From: Trematomus loennbergii
Taxonomy: Eukaryota > Chordata > Actinopteri > Perciformes > Nototheniidae
Length of the DNA: 64,000 bases
Direction: 5' to 3'
NCBI GenBank assembly: GCA_012861695.1
Contig: JAAOOA010000628.1
Span: 62,001 to 126,000, forward strand
In this document: in pieces, positions 26,440-58,699 of the stretch
How positions within the stretch are numbered: the stretch's first letter is position 1
Layout: each line of letters starts with the position of its first letter
The notes under the pieces: model-generated
The model's database searches: none
What the model saw: only the letters and a program-made list of their open reading frames with translations
What the model was told of the DNA's origin: nothing
Position numbers and translations under genes: made by a program

Positions 26440-26900
26440 CCGTACGGCAACCCAACTAGGACACTTGACACAGTGGCATTTGGCAAAGCACACAAAGAAA
26501 ACTCCGAAAACCGAGAGAGATGAGTTATTGTTATTACAACGTGACTTCACTATTATTTAACAACTCTTTTTATTGGGTTCTTTTATTTGGGTTTAAGTAC
26601 ATTGTTAGAATAAGTGAGAAATGGATTTAACTTCTGTTAGACAGCTATCATACTGAATAAATATTTACTGTGAATGTATGCAAAAATGTATAGCATATAG
26701 CTGTCTAACAGAAGTTAAATCCATTTCTCACTTATTCTGACAATGTATTTAACCCCAAATAAAAGAACCCAATAAAAAGAGTTGTTAAATAATAGTGAAG
26801 TCACGTTGTAATAACAATAATCTCTCTCGGTTCTTTTTCTGCTTTGCCAAAAGCCACTGTGTCAAGTGTCCTATTAGAGTTGCCGTATGTAGTTGTCAAA
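26440..26900. repeat. Large near-perfect palindrome, about 210-bp arms
   Basis: Sequence from ACGGCAACCCAACTAGGACA through GTGAGAAATGGATTTAAC to a centre near 26672 is followed by its reverse complement with few mismatches, ending near GTCCTATTAGAGTTGCCGTA. A single-arm relative lies at about 48310-48500 next to the nt5c2 first exon. Confidence 0.9.
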
Positions 26901-26965
26901 TATGGCGGACCATCTCGCACATGCGCACTGCAGATAGGGCAGGGCTGCAGATCGGGTAGTGACAA

Positions 26966-29031
26966 CTGGGTTGCGGTCGAAATAGTCCAAAAATCAGCTC
27001 CTAAGTTCTAACCCTATCGTCTATCCCTTGACCTCTGAGTGAAACGTCACGGGGTTAAGGGATAGTGGATAGGATAATTCAAAAGGACTTAGGAGAAGAG
27101 ACTGCGGTACTTTAGAGAATCCGACTGCACTTTCACTATCCGACGTGTTTATGATGCGCCAGCGGACGTCATAAATGTGCGTCTGCTGCTGTGGGGAAAC
27201 TATGGAAACTACAGTTTTCTATACAGCGGACAGTGACGTGCGGTGAGGTTCATGGCTGGTGAGGCACTGACTCTTTCAGAGTCAGATTTACAAATATTAT
27301 AGCCTATTTTGACCTTAATTTAATATTCTGTTATTTTCAAAAGTTTTTTAGTCTGATGCTATGATTAATTTTAAACAGACCGATCAACAAAAGGATACCC
27401 AAAATCTAAATATTGGATTGTTCTTTCTAAGTAAGATCCCATTTTCATTACAGTTGTGGTCTTACCTTGACTTGAAGATGAATATAAGTCCATGCTATCC
27501 TTCTGGACAACAATCTCTATTACTATTACTCCTTATCTTCCTGTAGTTTCAAAAGTCTAGTTTGTTGTTTGCGGTAGAATAACAGTAGCAACAAGAACCT
27601 GTGGGCTCACGTGCGCCCCCTTCAGTGCGGCAGAGGTTATGGCTGCCTCCCCTGGTGCTTTTTCATTACCGTTGTATGATGAGACCAGCGAGCCTAAATA
27701 TCATATATACGTGAAATAAGTTATTTAGAGACTATGGATGGCGAGGATAAATGTAATAAAGGGATCTACAAACATTACATTGGTGACCTACAGTGAGATG
27801 GTAACAGGCATGCGCTTAGGGCCCGCTTTCCAGCCAGTTTCTGTGGGGTGACGCATTCTGAATTGAGGCAGAGCTCATCTGTGCCTCACCTCACCCCACA
27901 GTAAATGGCTTGAGCGCGCTCACAAAATAAGTGCCTGCGCTAAATTAGTGCCCGTGCTCCAGCAAGTTACTGTGGGCTTACGTGAGGCAGTGCTCGTGCC
28001 TGCCTCACTTCTCATCGCTCCGTAGCGGAGTTCGGCAAATTTGCTGATTTTGACTATAAAATGCGATTGGAATCATACAGAAATCACATTTACACAAGAT
28101 CAGTGGAGACATTTTGTTATTATATATTATTATTATTTAGTTTTTCTTTAATTGTTTTTCCGTTACATTGGAGTATGACAGGTGAGGCTCTGCCTCCCCT
28201 GCCTCCACTGACTGCACGTCGCTGACAGCGGACTACAACATGGATGTATAATAAGAACGAGGGACTACTGTAAACTCATCTAGAGACTCTGCACCGCCCT
28301 CTGATGCTGTTGTTTTATGCGTTATGAACGGGGACAACAGAGAAACATATTCTTCATGACCAAAGTTGGAATTGAAATAAAAAAGGAAAGTGAAACTTAT
28401 GCTCGTCACCCTCTCCCTCCGGTCCACATTAATACAAATGATCCCAATAAGTATGATTGTATGAAATCTTAAAATCAATACAAATGTATTTATTATAAAC
28501 GTTAGTCCTTAACATCTATCACTGTGTATATCACCATTCAAACATCTTTTAAAAGTTGAACAAACCCCACACAGCTCAGTAAAGACTGTGAAATGTTGAC
28601 TTTATTTGATCATTTCAGTCAAAACTAACGTTCATATTTCTCTTTTTGATTATAATACTGATGAACGTTCAAAACAAAGCACTTTGGCAACTTACCACAT
28701 ACGTTTTAAAATGCTTAATAAGCACCGTAACTTTCATGATATCATTTCTCGTTCATAATCGGTTGTTTCCGTGAATGGCCGACTGTTGTGTGACGGCAAA
28801 TGCTGCGGCTACAAGGCATTGTGGGGCAGCATTTTCTCCTCTCCTTTCGGTTAGGGAGGTCCAGTGGTTCCTATAAGCTAAAGGAGGTTATAAAGGAAGT
28901 TTGAAACCTCCTTTCCTTTTAATTTAGAGAATTCGAACGGCACTTATCATGGCTGCACTGAGGGACTTCCGGGTCATTTCACTCCGTTAGGAAGGTTCCT
29001 AAGCTAAATGGACTATTCGACCGCAACCCTG
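26966..29031. mobile_element. Inverted-repeat element with GGGTTGCGGTCGAA ends
   Basis: Left CTGGGTTGCGGTCGAAATAG and right CTATTCGACCGCAACCC are inverted repeats. It contains a hAT insertion at 27231-28224. A truncated copy of its right portion (AGAGAATTCGAACGGCA ... CTATTCGACTGCAACCC) is at about 49215-49402. Confidence 0.75.
27231..28224. mobile_element. hAT element with perfect 8-bp target duplication, 994 bp
   Basis: Flanked by ACAGCGGA on both sides (27223-27230, 28225-28232). Ends CAGTGACGTGCGGTGAGG and CTGCACGTCGCTG are imperfect inverted repeats. Nested within the GGGTTGCGGTCGAA element. No coding frame of note. Confidence 0.9.
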
Positions 29032-29066
29032 GTCTCCAGTCAGCACCGCTGCAGACTCGCTGTTTG

Positions 29067-30170
29067 AAAAAAAAAAAGTGTAACTCCATCTGATTCAGCC
29101 AGCTCTACCCTTTGTTATGCACAAAACAACCTCTAGATGTCACTGTGGTTCGAACAGAATGCCCTTCAGCTAGCTTCTTCTGAGAAAGTTGGCATGCTAA
29201 AAATCACTGCTGACGAAATCACTCTTTTGGGTCAACTTTTGTAGGTAACCATATCATGTTTGACATATTTTAGTGTCAGAGCACTTACTGAACATAATTA
29301 GATAACTTGATGCACAAAAAAAGTTTTAACAAGGGTGTAATTATGTTTTTGAAAATATGCTCAACCAACCGGTCGAATTGGCTTTTTATGGTAAACTAGC
29401 AATATGACTTTTTCAGAGTTTCAGAGATGTTTTCCAATAAAATATGGTAAATAGCTAGATTCATGGTAATATTACTAAATCGAGTATTGCCTTATGAGTC
29501 TCAGAGTGAAAGAGTGATAATAATTTATATAGCCCCTTTCATTCATGGATGGCATTCAGCCAAAGTTGCACACAGTTAGGCCAACACAGGATATAGACAT
29601 TTGCTGTTAGGCCAGTGGTTTCCTGTTAGACCAATTCAGCATATACAGTAAGATGAGCAAGTCTTTTTTTTATTATGAAAAACACTTTACATTACTTTTT
29701 TCCATTTCTTTTTTTTTTACAATTATAATTTATTATCTTTTTTGAATTTATCTGGTTGTATATATTGCTCATTTTCCATAAAAGAAACAAATGTATTTCA
29801 GTTTGTGTTTTATTTGAGTTTGATGCGTACTGTATATGATGATTGTTGAAAATGCACTTTTACCATAGAAGGCCAGCTCATAAAAACAAAACAGTGTGGT
29901 CAGTCAAAAAAATTGTTTGTGGTTATTTGTGGCCCATTTGATAAAAAAATGCAAACAAAAATTTTCCATAGCTTTTTTCTTGGTCTGGCAGTTAAAGGGG
30001 AGTAAAATATATTACATCTCTTAAAAGAATGAGGAGATCATACTCTATAAAAACATTAAAGGTCCATGTCATGGCCATTTCTACTGATCATAATTCCATT
30101 GTTGAGGTCTACTAGAATAGATTTTTGTGCAATTTTCCAAACTCACATTGGTTTCTCATACAGCATCTTT
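29067..30170. other. AT-rich intergenic stretch
   Basis: No gene, exon or clear repeat border recognised. Confidence 0.4.
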
Positions 30171-30171
30171 G

Positions 30172-30440
30172 TATAGAGTGCCACAGTGACGCGTCCTAAA
30201 ACCCGGAAGTAAGTTAGCATTTTACCACTTCCGGTTCCTTCAACTAAAACCAATGCAATTTCTCCATAGGATTTTGGAAAATAGCTCGAAATAAGGTCTG
30301 TGGTTGACACAAATTGAAGAGACGGATCACGTTTTGTTCAGCCGGATAATATCCACATGTCTACCCTACTTTTATAATTTTTGAATCATAAATCTAATCG
30401 ATAGATTAGATTCTATCGAAATTTCCTGAAATGTATTTTA
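30172..30440. mobile_element. Truncated copy of the ATAGAGAACCGCAGTGACACG foldback family
   Basis: Begins ATAGAGTGCCACAGTGACGCG and follows the left arm of the element at 55796-56504 (CCTAAAACCCGGAAGTAAG, GAAATAAGGTCTGTGGTTGAC). The rest is missing or diverged. Confidence 0.7.
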
Positions 30441-30737
30441 CCGTGATTTAATTGTAATACACGTTTCAAAGTGATGCCGAAGTAACTACATACTGATACC
30501 GGTTAGTAAAAACCATGAATTAATGCTTTGACAAGTCTGCAGACAGACGGCAGGCGAAACACCTTTTAAAATGCGTGTTTTCTGAATGGAAATCGGATCG
30601 ATCAGGATAAACCAACCTGTAGCTGCTCCGTCCACACTCACAACAGCGTCATACAGACATAAATAAAGCAGCGACTGTATTCACCATGACATAGACAGTC
30701 TGTGGTTTGTACTTGTTTAACTTTTGTCCAGTTTCTG

Positions 30738-30806
30738 AACAGATATGAACAGCTGAGAGTTAACACAGATATGAACAGCTGAGAGTTAACACAGATATGA
30801 ACAGCT
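30738..30806. repeat. Short tandem repeat, about 27-bp unit, 2.6 copies
   Basis: ACAGATATGAACAGCTGAG-type unit followed by AGTTAAC, repeated head to tail. Confidence 0.9.
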
Positions 30807-31379
30807 AACGGCTGATGTTTCGGGACATGTTGCGCTGTCGGGTGCCACTGCTGACCAATCACGAAGCGTCATTTCTTGACTGGCAGCAAAAACAACCAAT
30901 CACAGCAGTGCTTCTCTGGCTGGCTCTGTCCAATCACAAACAAGAAGTGTTCTCCCTTAACTTTAGGCAAACATTCACTAGGGGCCCCTCGAACCAGCTT
31001 TTCATCGCCACGCACAGACGACAGCCCCCCCGGAGCGGAGCAAGGCAGCAAAACTTAAGATAAGAAGCAGCATTTTACGGCGCTCTATGCATGGGGCCGC
31101 CTTGAGGGGGTTTCCCGACATGTCATTGCAGTAAATTAAAGGGTGTTTCATGTTGTCGTTGCTGTGGACCTTCTTAATCTACCTTCTTTAGGGGTCCCCT
31201 TCTGGTCAGGGGCCCCAAGCAGTTGCCTGCCTTGCCTGTCGGCAAGCGGCGCCCCTGCTTGTAATACTTGTAAATGACACTTGGCCCGTTATTTCGATTC
31301 CCCATTGTAGCGACTCATTATTATGAGAGTGCTCTCATACTTGTTTGATTCTGAAATTGTATATATTTATATAATATAT

Positions 31380-31792
31380 TGTGGGGGAAAACTTCTGTGT
31401 AGCAATGCAGGAGGAGTCACCGACTCAAAGGAGACATGGGGAGAGCTGGAGCTTTGATGTCAAACACTGATGGTTTATTTGGAGCTTCGGCCGGAGAATT
31501 CACAAAACAAGTCAAAGAGCAGAGGTTCTGACTTCACGGTAGAGTTGCCACGTCAATTCTGAAGAACTCTCCCCCAGACCCGTGTATTTAGCTAGTGCTG
31601 AGAGAATAATCAACATTGTGCATAACAAGATAGAATCATAACACCTCTATCAGCTGACGCCAACAGGCAGGAACAGGAGACAAAGCACTGAGAGCACAGC
31701 AGCCAAGGTTACAGGTGCGTGTGCTCAGTCAGGACAGTATGAACTGATACACTGGGTCAAAGTTAGGGGCCTTGGAAAATATTTCCCCAACA
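31380..31792 (-). mobile_element. Solo LTR of an LTR retroelement, 413 bp
   Basis: Bounded by TGTGGGGGAAA and TTTCCCCAACA, the TG...CA short inverted repeat of LTRs, and flanked by a perfect 5-bp duplication TATAT (31375-31379, 31793-31797). An AATAAA on the minus strand (near 31468-31474) suggests minus orientation. No internal gag/pol on either side, so it is what remains after LTR-LTR recombination. The superfamily (Gypsy or ERV-like) cannot be decided from the LTR alone. Confidence 0.8.
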
Positions 31793-33844
31793 TATATATG
31801 TGTGTATATGCCTGTTATTGTCTCATTATACCACACTGTCAATGAATTAAAAGTAAAGTCATCATGAACACATCTGTCCATCAGACAGAGGGCTGCTGTG
31901 CCTCCTGTCATCATTAATGGACGTCTCTTTAAAATGACCGCTCAGAGGAGAGGAGTTCTCATTTCTCTAACCGCTTGCTGCTTCCCCTCCTCTCTCCTCG
32001 GCTCCCCTCCTCAGTCCTCCGCTCGCATCTCCTGTGGGCGGGACTAAGTCACAAGGATAGGAGTGGAGGATAGGAGTGGAGGAGGGGAACTAGAGAAATG
32101 AGGAAGCTTCACATCTGTCTTGTCAGCACAGCATTCAGCTCCCTCTGCTGCACAACACCACCATTGTATAACCTTATAATCAAATGTCTCCATATGCTTA
32201 GTTCATACACAAATATAAGATGGCCAAACTAGTAAAGGTTGTGTTGGGTGGAGAGCTGGGGGCAGCTGTAGAAGAAGAGGTCTGTGGTGTTCACGTGGAA
32301 CTTGAGAGAAAAACAGACCTACTATCAGTTGAGAACCTTTATTAAAAACAGACTCCCTCACAGCATCTGAACTTCAACTTCTTCATCTTCACAACATTTC
32401 AAATAAAACTGAATAAATGCAGCATGCGTTAAATATGGCTGGTAAGAAAACAACAACATTCATTTGGTTGACTTTACACTTTAGTATGTGTGACTATCTG
32501 CTGACAGCAAACAGAATAGAGAAAAAGAAACCTTTGAGTTTCAACAGTCTGCTATTGCTCCCACTCAAATAGCAGGAATATCTTTGCAAGCTGCAGCGGG
32601 GCTGGACATGTTTAACAATCAGCTTTCAGCAGGACATACAAATACAAATAAAAAAAGATGCGGGCCCAAGCAGATAGAATGCACATCAGTGTTCAGCAGC
32701 AGCTCCTAATACTGCAGCAGAGAGGACTTTACATCACAGCTCCTCCTGTTCCATCACAGGCCCTCTAAAGCAAAGGCAGTAACACATGACCGTACACCCC
32801 ACTGAAATACACCAGTCATCATGTACAGTGTGTGGTGTGTGTGGTTCTCACACTACAGTAACAGCATGTTGAAAGCAGCAGGCCAACCTAAATATCACAG
32901 TAACTCTATGTTTGACTCACGGCTCTGAAGAACACAATTTAGACTTATATCATAACGACAATATATTAACTCATACATTTTGTCTTAATATACATTTGAA
33001 CCGTTCGCTTAAAAAAAACTCAATCATCTATGAGGTCGTCAAAATGCAATTTGTTTTGTTATCTGAAAAGCTTTCATACCTCTCTCATTTCAGATGTTCA
33101 AAATATACTTTAACATTCATTCTCATTCCAACTATGTGAGATAAATAAAGCAGGGTGTAATATCTGCACTACCCTTTAAAAGAAACACTTAATACAGACA
33201 GACTTCATTTACATTCTGGTGGATATGGCAGTGTATAAATAAGTAGGGGGAGTTTCTCTAAGCCGCTGCCATGTTAGTGATACCGTGTTAGCAGCCTCCC
33301 ATCCACCTCACCTTTAAAACACACTTTTAAAAACCTTCTGCTGCACACACAACTCTTATGGAGAGGAACCGTTTGTGATCCATGGCAGCTGTGCCAAATA
33401 ACCAAATGACAGTCCTTCAAGTCAAAATCCACCCTTGGATGTGCTGTTAATAAGTTCCTACATTTCCCAAGTCCATGTTCCAAACACCTTGCGCTCTGTT
33501 GAGGACACATGCATCATCAGTTATCTTCTGAACATGGTCCCTAAAATGCCTGAGGTAGCAGTCTCAGCAGAGTTAGGGTCAGCATGTTGTACAGAGAGCG
33601 CTGTGGAGCAGGGGAAAGCAGCAGAGAGACGTTTACAGAACAATGAGTGCATGTATACAGGACTCCTGAACACTTTCACTTTAATGTCACCATGGCTTCG
33701 CCTTCATCTCACCCTAACAGACATGCATCTAGAATAACAGCTTTCTCTCCCCGTGGACAGGTGCAGGCTGCAGGGAAGAGACGGGACCCACCCCAGTGGT
33801 CTATGTCATGCCTCATATGCAGACTCTGCTGCTTCACCCCCTCT
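31793..33844 (-). other. nt5c2: nt5c2 3' untranslated region and flank
   Basis: An AATAAA on the minus strand at 32338-32343 would end an nt5c2 3' untranslated region of about 1.5 kb. No open frame or repeat of note between it and the stop codon at 33845. Further out, 31930-32110 contains a short inverted repeat of GAGAAATGAGGA type, probably a small MITE. Confidence 0.5.
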
Positions 33845-47195
<13,351 letters not shown>

Positions 47196-47401
47196 CTTGA
47201 TTCTGAGAGGAGAGGAGAGGAGCTGATGATAAACCCAGAAACAGTCCTCGAAAACCTTTATTCATGCAGGATGATTGGTTAACCCAGTGTCCTCTCAGGC
47301 AGGCAGCTGATCAGACCTTCTCCTCTCTAAGTAGAACTCATGTACCACGGTATCCTGACCCAGCCTGCTGCACTCAGGTAGGCTGCCTTGGTCAATCAGA
47401 G

Positions 47402-47874
47402 GTACAAGAAGTACTCAGATCTTGTACTTAAGTAAAAACGAGTGTACGAATACTTTATATACTTTTACATTTAAAATTGTACTCAAGTAAAAGTACATAG
47501 TACTGGCATGAAAATATATAGTACTCATTTTTCCAGTATGGCCCATATCAGATTTAAAAATATTACATTTATGTATTCTAATTATTAATGCATTAATTGT
47601 CAATGTTGCACTTGGTAAAGGTAGAGATTATTTAAAATACTTGATATTCTGCTGAGTAGCTTATCCTATAATAATACATAATGACTTATTTGTTAATTTA
47701 TATTCTGTATTATAAATAAAAAATGTAGGAGTCAAAAGTAAAAAATTGCCTCCAAACTGTAGTAAAGTCAAAGTAGCATAAAGTAAAAAATAACCAAGTG
47801 AAGTATAAGTACTTGAAAAGTGTACTCAAGTACAGTACTTGAGTAAATGTACTTCATGTATTCCACACTGTAAA
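47402..47874. mobile_element. TACTTGAGTA-family hAT-like repeat, complete copy
   Basis: Starts CAGAGGTACAAGAAGTACTCAG and ends TACTTCATGTATTCCACACTG, with several ACTTAAGTA/ACTCAAGTA blocks. In nt5c2 intron 1. Confidence 0.7.
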
Positions 47875-48234
47875 ACTAAAGCAGAAAAACTAAAGTATGA
47901 ATGTGATCAAGTCGAACATGGTATAAATGATTATTTATTAAAGGTGGTTGCTTTATTGGTGCAGTGTTCTGTATAAGACTCTACCAGGGTCCTGTGCTTC
48001 AGAATGCTTCTTCCTACCCACACGGAAACATATGTAATACATCAGAATAAAGGCTAAGCTAAAGTTAGCTGTGTGTAAGTAACGTTAGTTTCATCAGCTC
48101 GCTGTTAGCTTAGCAGCTTTTAACTCCACCCGTTAGTGAGTCAGTGTTTGAGAGCCCGTTAATCTGTCACAGCTCTCAGACTGAGGCCAAGCATTTACTG
48201 CAGACACACACCACAAACAAGACACACCACTCAC

Positions 48235-48300
48235 CGTGACCGTCCACTTCTGCGTCTCTTCTCTTCTTTCTCTCCACCTTATCATGGACCGCTACCCGAT
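48235..48300 (-). promoter_or_regulatory. nt5c2: Untranslated first exon and promoter area of nt5c2
   Basis: GGTCACG followed by GTGAGT (donor at 48233-48234) is a good exon end about 1 kb before the coding start. An inverted CCAAT box (ATTGG on the plus strand) lies near 48299. Sequence immediately upstream (48305-48500) is a relative of the 26440-26900 palindrome arm, so a transposon abuts the promoter. Exon 5' limit not determined. Confidence 0.55.
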
Positions 48301-48519
48301 TGGTCCTCAGCTACGTACGGCAACCCAAGTAGGACAGTTGACACGAAGAAAACAAACCCGACCAGAGATAAGTTATTACAACGTTATTTCCCGATTATTT
48401 GAGAACTCCTTTTAGTGGGCTAAGAATAAGTGAGAAATGGATTTAACTTGTTTGACAGCTATCACACTGGAGAAATAATTAACTGTAAATGTATGCAATC
48501 ATTTGTGGCAAAATCATTC

Positions 48520-49500
48520 ATATCTAATTCTTAACTGTGAATGGTTTTCATTTATTTAACATTAGCAATGTTTTAACTTTCTCTGTTGAGATTCCTGAAA
48601 AGGGAAATGACATAAAATATTTTCTATAAAAAAGGTGATTCAACAAAACTCAGTTATTAGATCAGTATTTTTCTTTCATGACAATTATTGCAAAATCTAA
48701 AAGGTCTTTCCCAACTTTGTCAGCAGCTGTTCTCACAGTAAACATCGCATCACGATTAAAGCAGTTAGTAAACAGCATTCACACTAATAAGAAAAGAAGA
48801 TGATTAAAGAAAAGAAGAACTAGTGGAATGCTGTTTACATTCGCACTAATAAAACTTATACAAAAAAGAAATGCCATTAAAGATTTGAGTATTCTTTTTT
48901 AATCCAAGAGATGCTGTTACGAAAAGTTACAGCATTTCCTGTTTCTGTCGGAGTGAGGGGAGTTTTACAACCAGATGGGGGTGCTGCAGCCCCCTCAGCA
49001 CCCCCCTTCCCACGTCCCTGCTGACCAGCCAAAAAAAAGTAACCACTTTTATTTAACTAGGCCAGTAGCTAAGGGCATTCTACTGGATAATAATACCCCT
49101 GCATTATAGGAACAACAACAATAATAATAATAGCAATAATAATTGGGAGGGGGGGCGTGGCTGTTCTTATGTTCTCTGAGGGGAGGCTCACCTTCCCACA
49201 CTTTGAAAACCCCTGATCTAGAGAATTCGAACGGCAGTTATCCCCCACATTGTCCAAAAAACGTCTTGTGAACTCGTGGCAAAACCATGAAACAAAAACA
49301 AAAAAAGATACAACTCAATGGCTGCCACTGAGGGACTTCCGGGTCATTTCACTCCGTTAGGAAGGTTCCTAAGCTAAATGGACTATTCGACTGCAACCCA
49401 GGCCTCAGGTTTTCCTAGGATCCTTATCGTAGCATTCGCAAATGTGTCATTTTAAAACCATCAGGTTATGAGAAAATGACAAACATTAAGGGTCAAGTTT
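48520..49500. other. Intergenic repeats between nt5c2 and cdk1
   Basis: Contains a GTGGAATGCTGTTTACATTC element end (about 48825-48850), a block AACTAGGCCAGTAGCTAAGG (49055) shared with position 55-80, and a truncated GGGTTGCGGTCGAA-element end (49215-49402). No gene. Confidence 0.6.
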
Positions 49501-49521
49501 TGGAGTCACAGAAAGTGCAGT

Positions 49522-49527
49522 TTTATT
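49522..49527 (-). terminator. cdk1: Poly(A) signal of cdk1
   Basis: AATAAA on the minus strand, about 120 bases after the cdk1 stop codon. Confidence 0.6.
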
Positions 49528-49645
49528 GAAAAGACATTGTTGAAAGACAAAACGTGACTAAAAAGGTCTACAAGTTCAACACATAAGTATTTACAGAATG
49601 GGAATTCACAATGGGTATGAATGGGTTTACATGTTGTTGTCCGTT

Positions 49646-57918
<8,273 letters not shown>

Positions 57919-58544
57919 CATGCCTGAAAAAAAACCGCTGTCATGTCAGTGCCATTCACCAGATATCATCAGTTATTCTAAGCTCATTTTTTAATCACAT
58001 AAGTGAACTACCATATTAAAGTCAAAGTGACTCTTCTCTACAATGTGGCCTAAAAAACCGAACTAGAATGTGAAGGCTAAGACACCGTGTAACTAACTGT
58101 TAGTTCAGCCATGGACAAATATATGTATCATACGCTTTTTAACTTGGAGATATTAGTTACTAAAAAGCCTAAATAAACGGACGTTGGTAGAATAATCGTG
58201 TAGTTAACGTTACACGTTACTTTAGATGAATATGGCTCAGAACACGGTTTACATTGCCCCAGTCGTTAGCTGTTAACTAAAGCTTTTGTTTCTCTTAGAA
58301 TAACGACAGTGAAGGGGTTACCTTTATGGATTTGATACTATAAACTGCCAATTGTCTTTATGTTGAGCAAGCAACGTAAGGTCACCAACGTTAGCTTAGC
58401 TAATGCTAAAACGTTACCTTCTATTCGTTTTCAGGTGGCAGCTGACCGTTTTTCAGACCAGATGAAAATTATCCGAGTTTTCAACTGACCTGACGAATAG
58501 CTCAGTTCATATTTCAACCTGTATAAAAGAAAAATAATAGTTAC

Positions 58545-58625
58545 CTGACTGTGCGTCGTTTGATGAGGTATGTACTCTGCACACAGACGGCTGCTGAATG
58601 CTGACAGACTCTTTTGAATTGCTTG
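58545..58625 (-). other. cdk1: Untranslated first exon of cdk1
   Basis: On the minus strand CGACGCACAGTCAG is followed by GTAACT (donor at 58543-58544). Together with the promoter motifs just upstream this is the likely 5' untranslated exon, spliced to the exon holding the start codon at 57918. The 5' limit is inferred. Confidence 0.6.
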
Positions 58626-58639
58626 CAGGAAAACAGCGG

Positions 58640-58690
58640 TTCAAAATAGACCAATGAGCTACACTCGATGGATTTGAAAACCGCCAATCA
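58640..58690 (-). promoter_or_regulatory. cdk1: cdk1 cell-cycle promoter: two CCAAT boxes and a CHR
   Basis: Minus-strand ATTGG motifs at 58684-58688 and 58651-58655 are exactly 33 bases apart, and TTTGAA, the cell-cycle genes homology region consensus, is at 58640-58645 just after the second. NF-Y sites at this spacing followed by a CHR bound by DREAM/MuvB are the known design of G2/M gene promoters, including mammalian CDK1. Confidence 0.75.
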
Positions 58691-58699
58691 GGGAACGGA

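Larger units (their letters stand above)
24354..26965. mobile_element. Foldback-type element with TGTCACTACCCGATCTGC ends
   Basis: The left arm at 24354-24420 (TGTCACTACCCGATCTGC..., CATGTGCGAGATGGTCCGCC) is repeated inverted at about 26903-26962. A second pair of arms (24440-24620 and 26220-26400) is also inverted. It carries the TA-flanked MITE at 24982-25848 and a large palindrome at its right side. No intact transposase seen. Confidence 0.75.
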
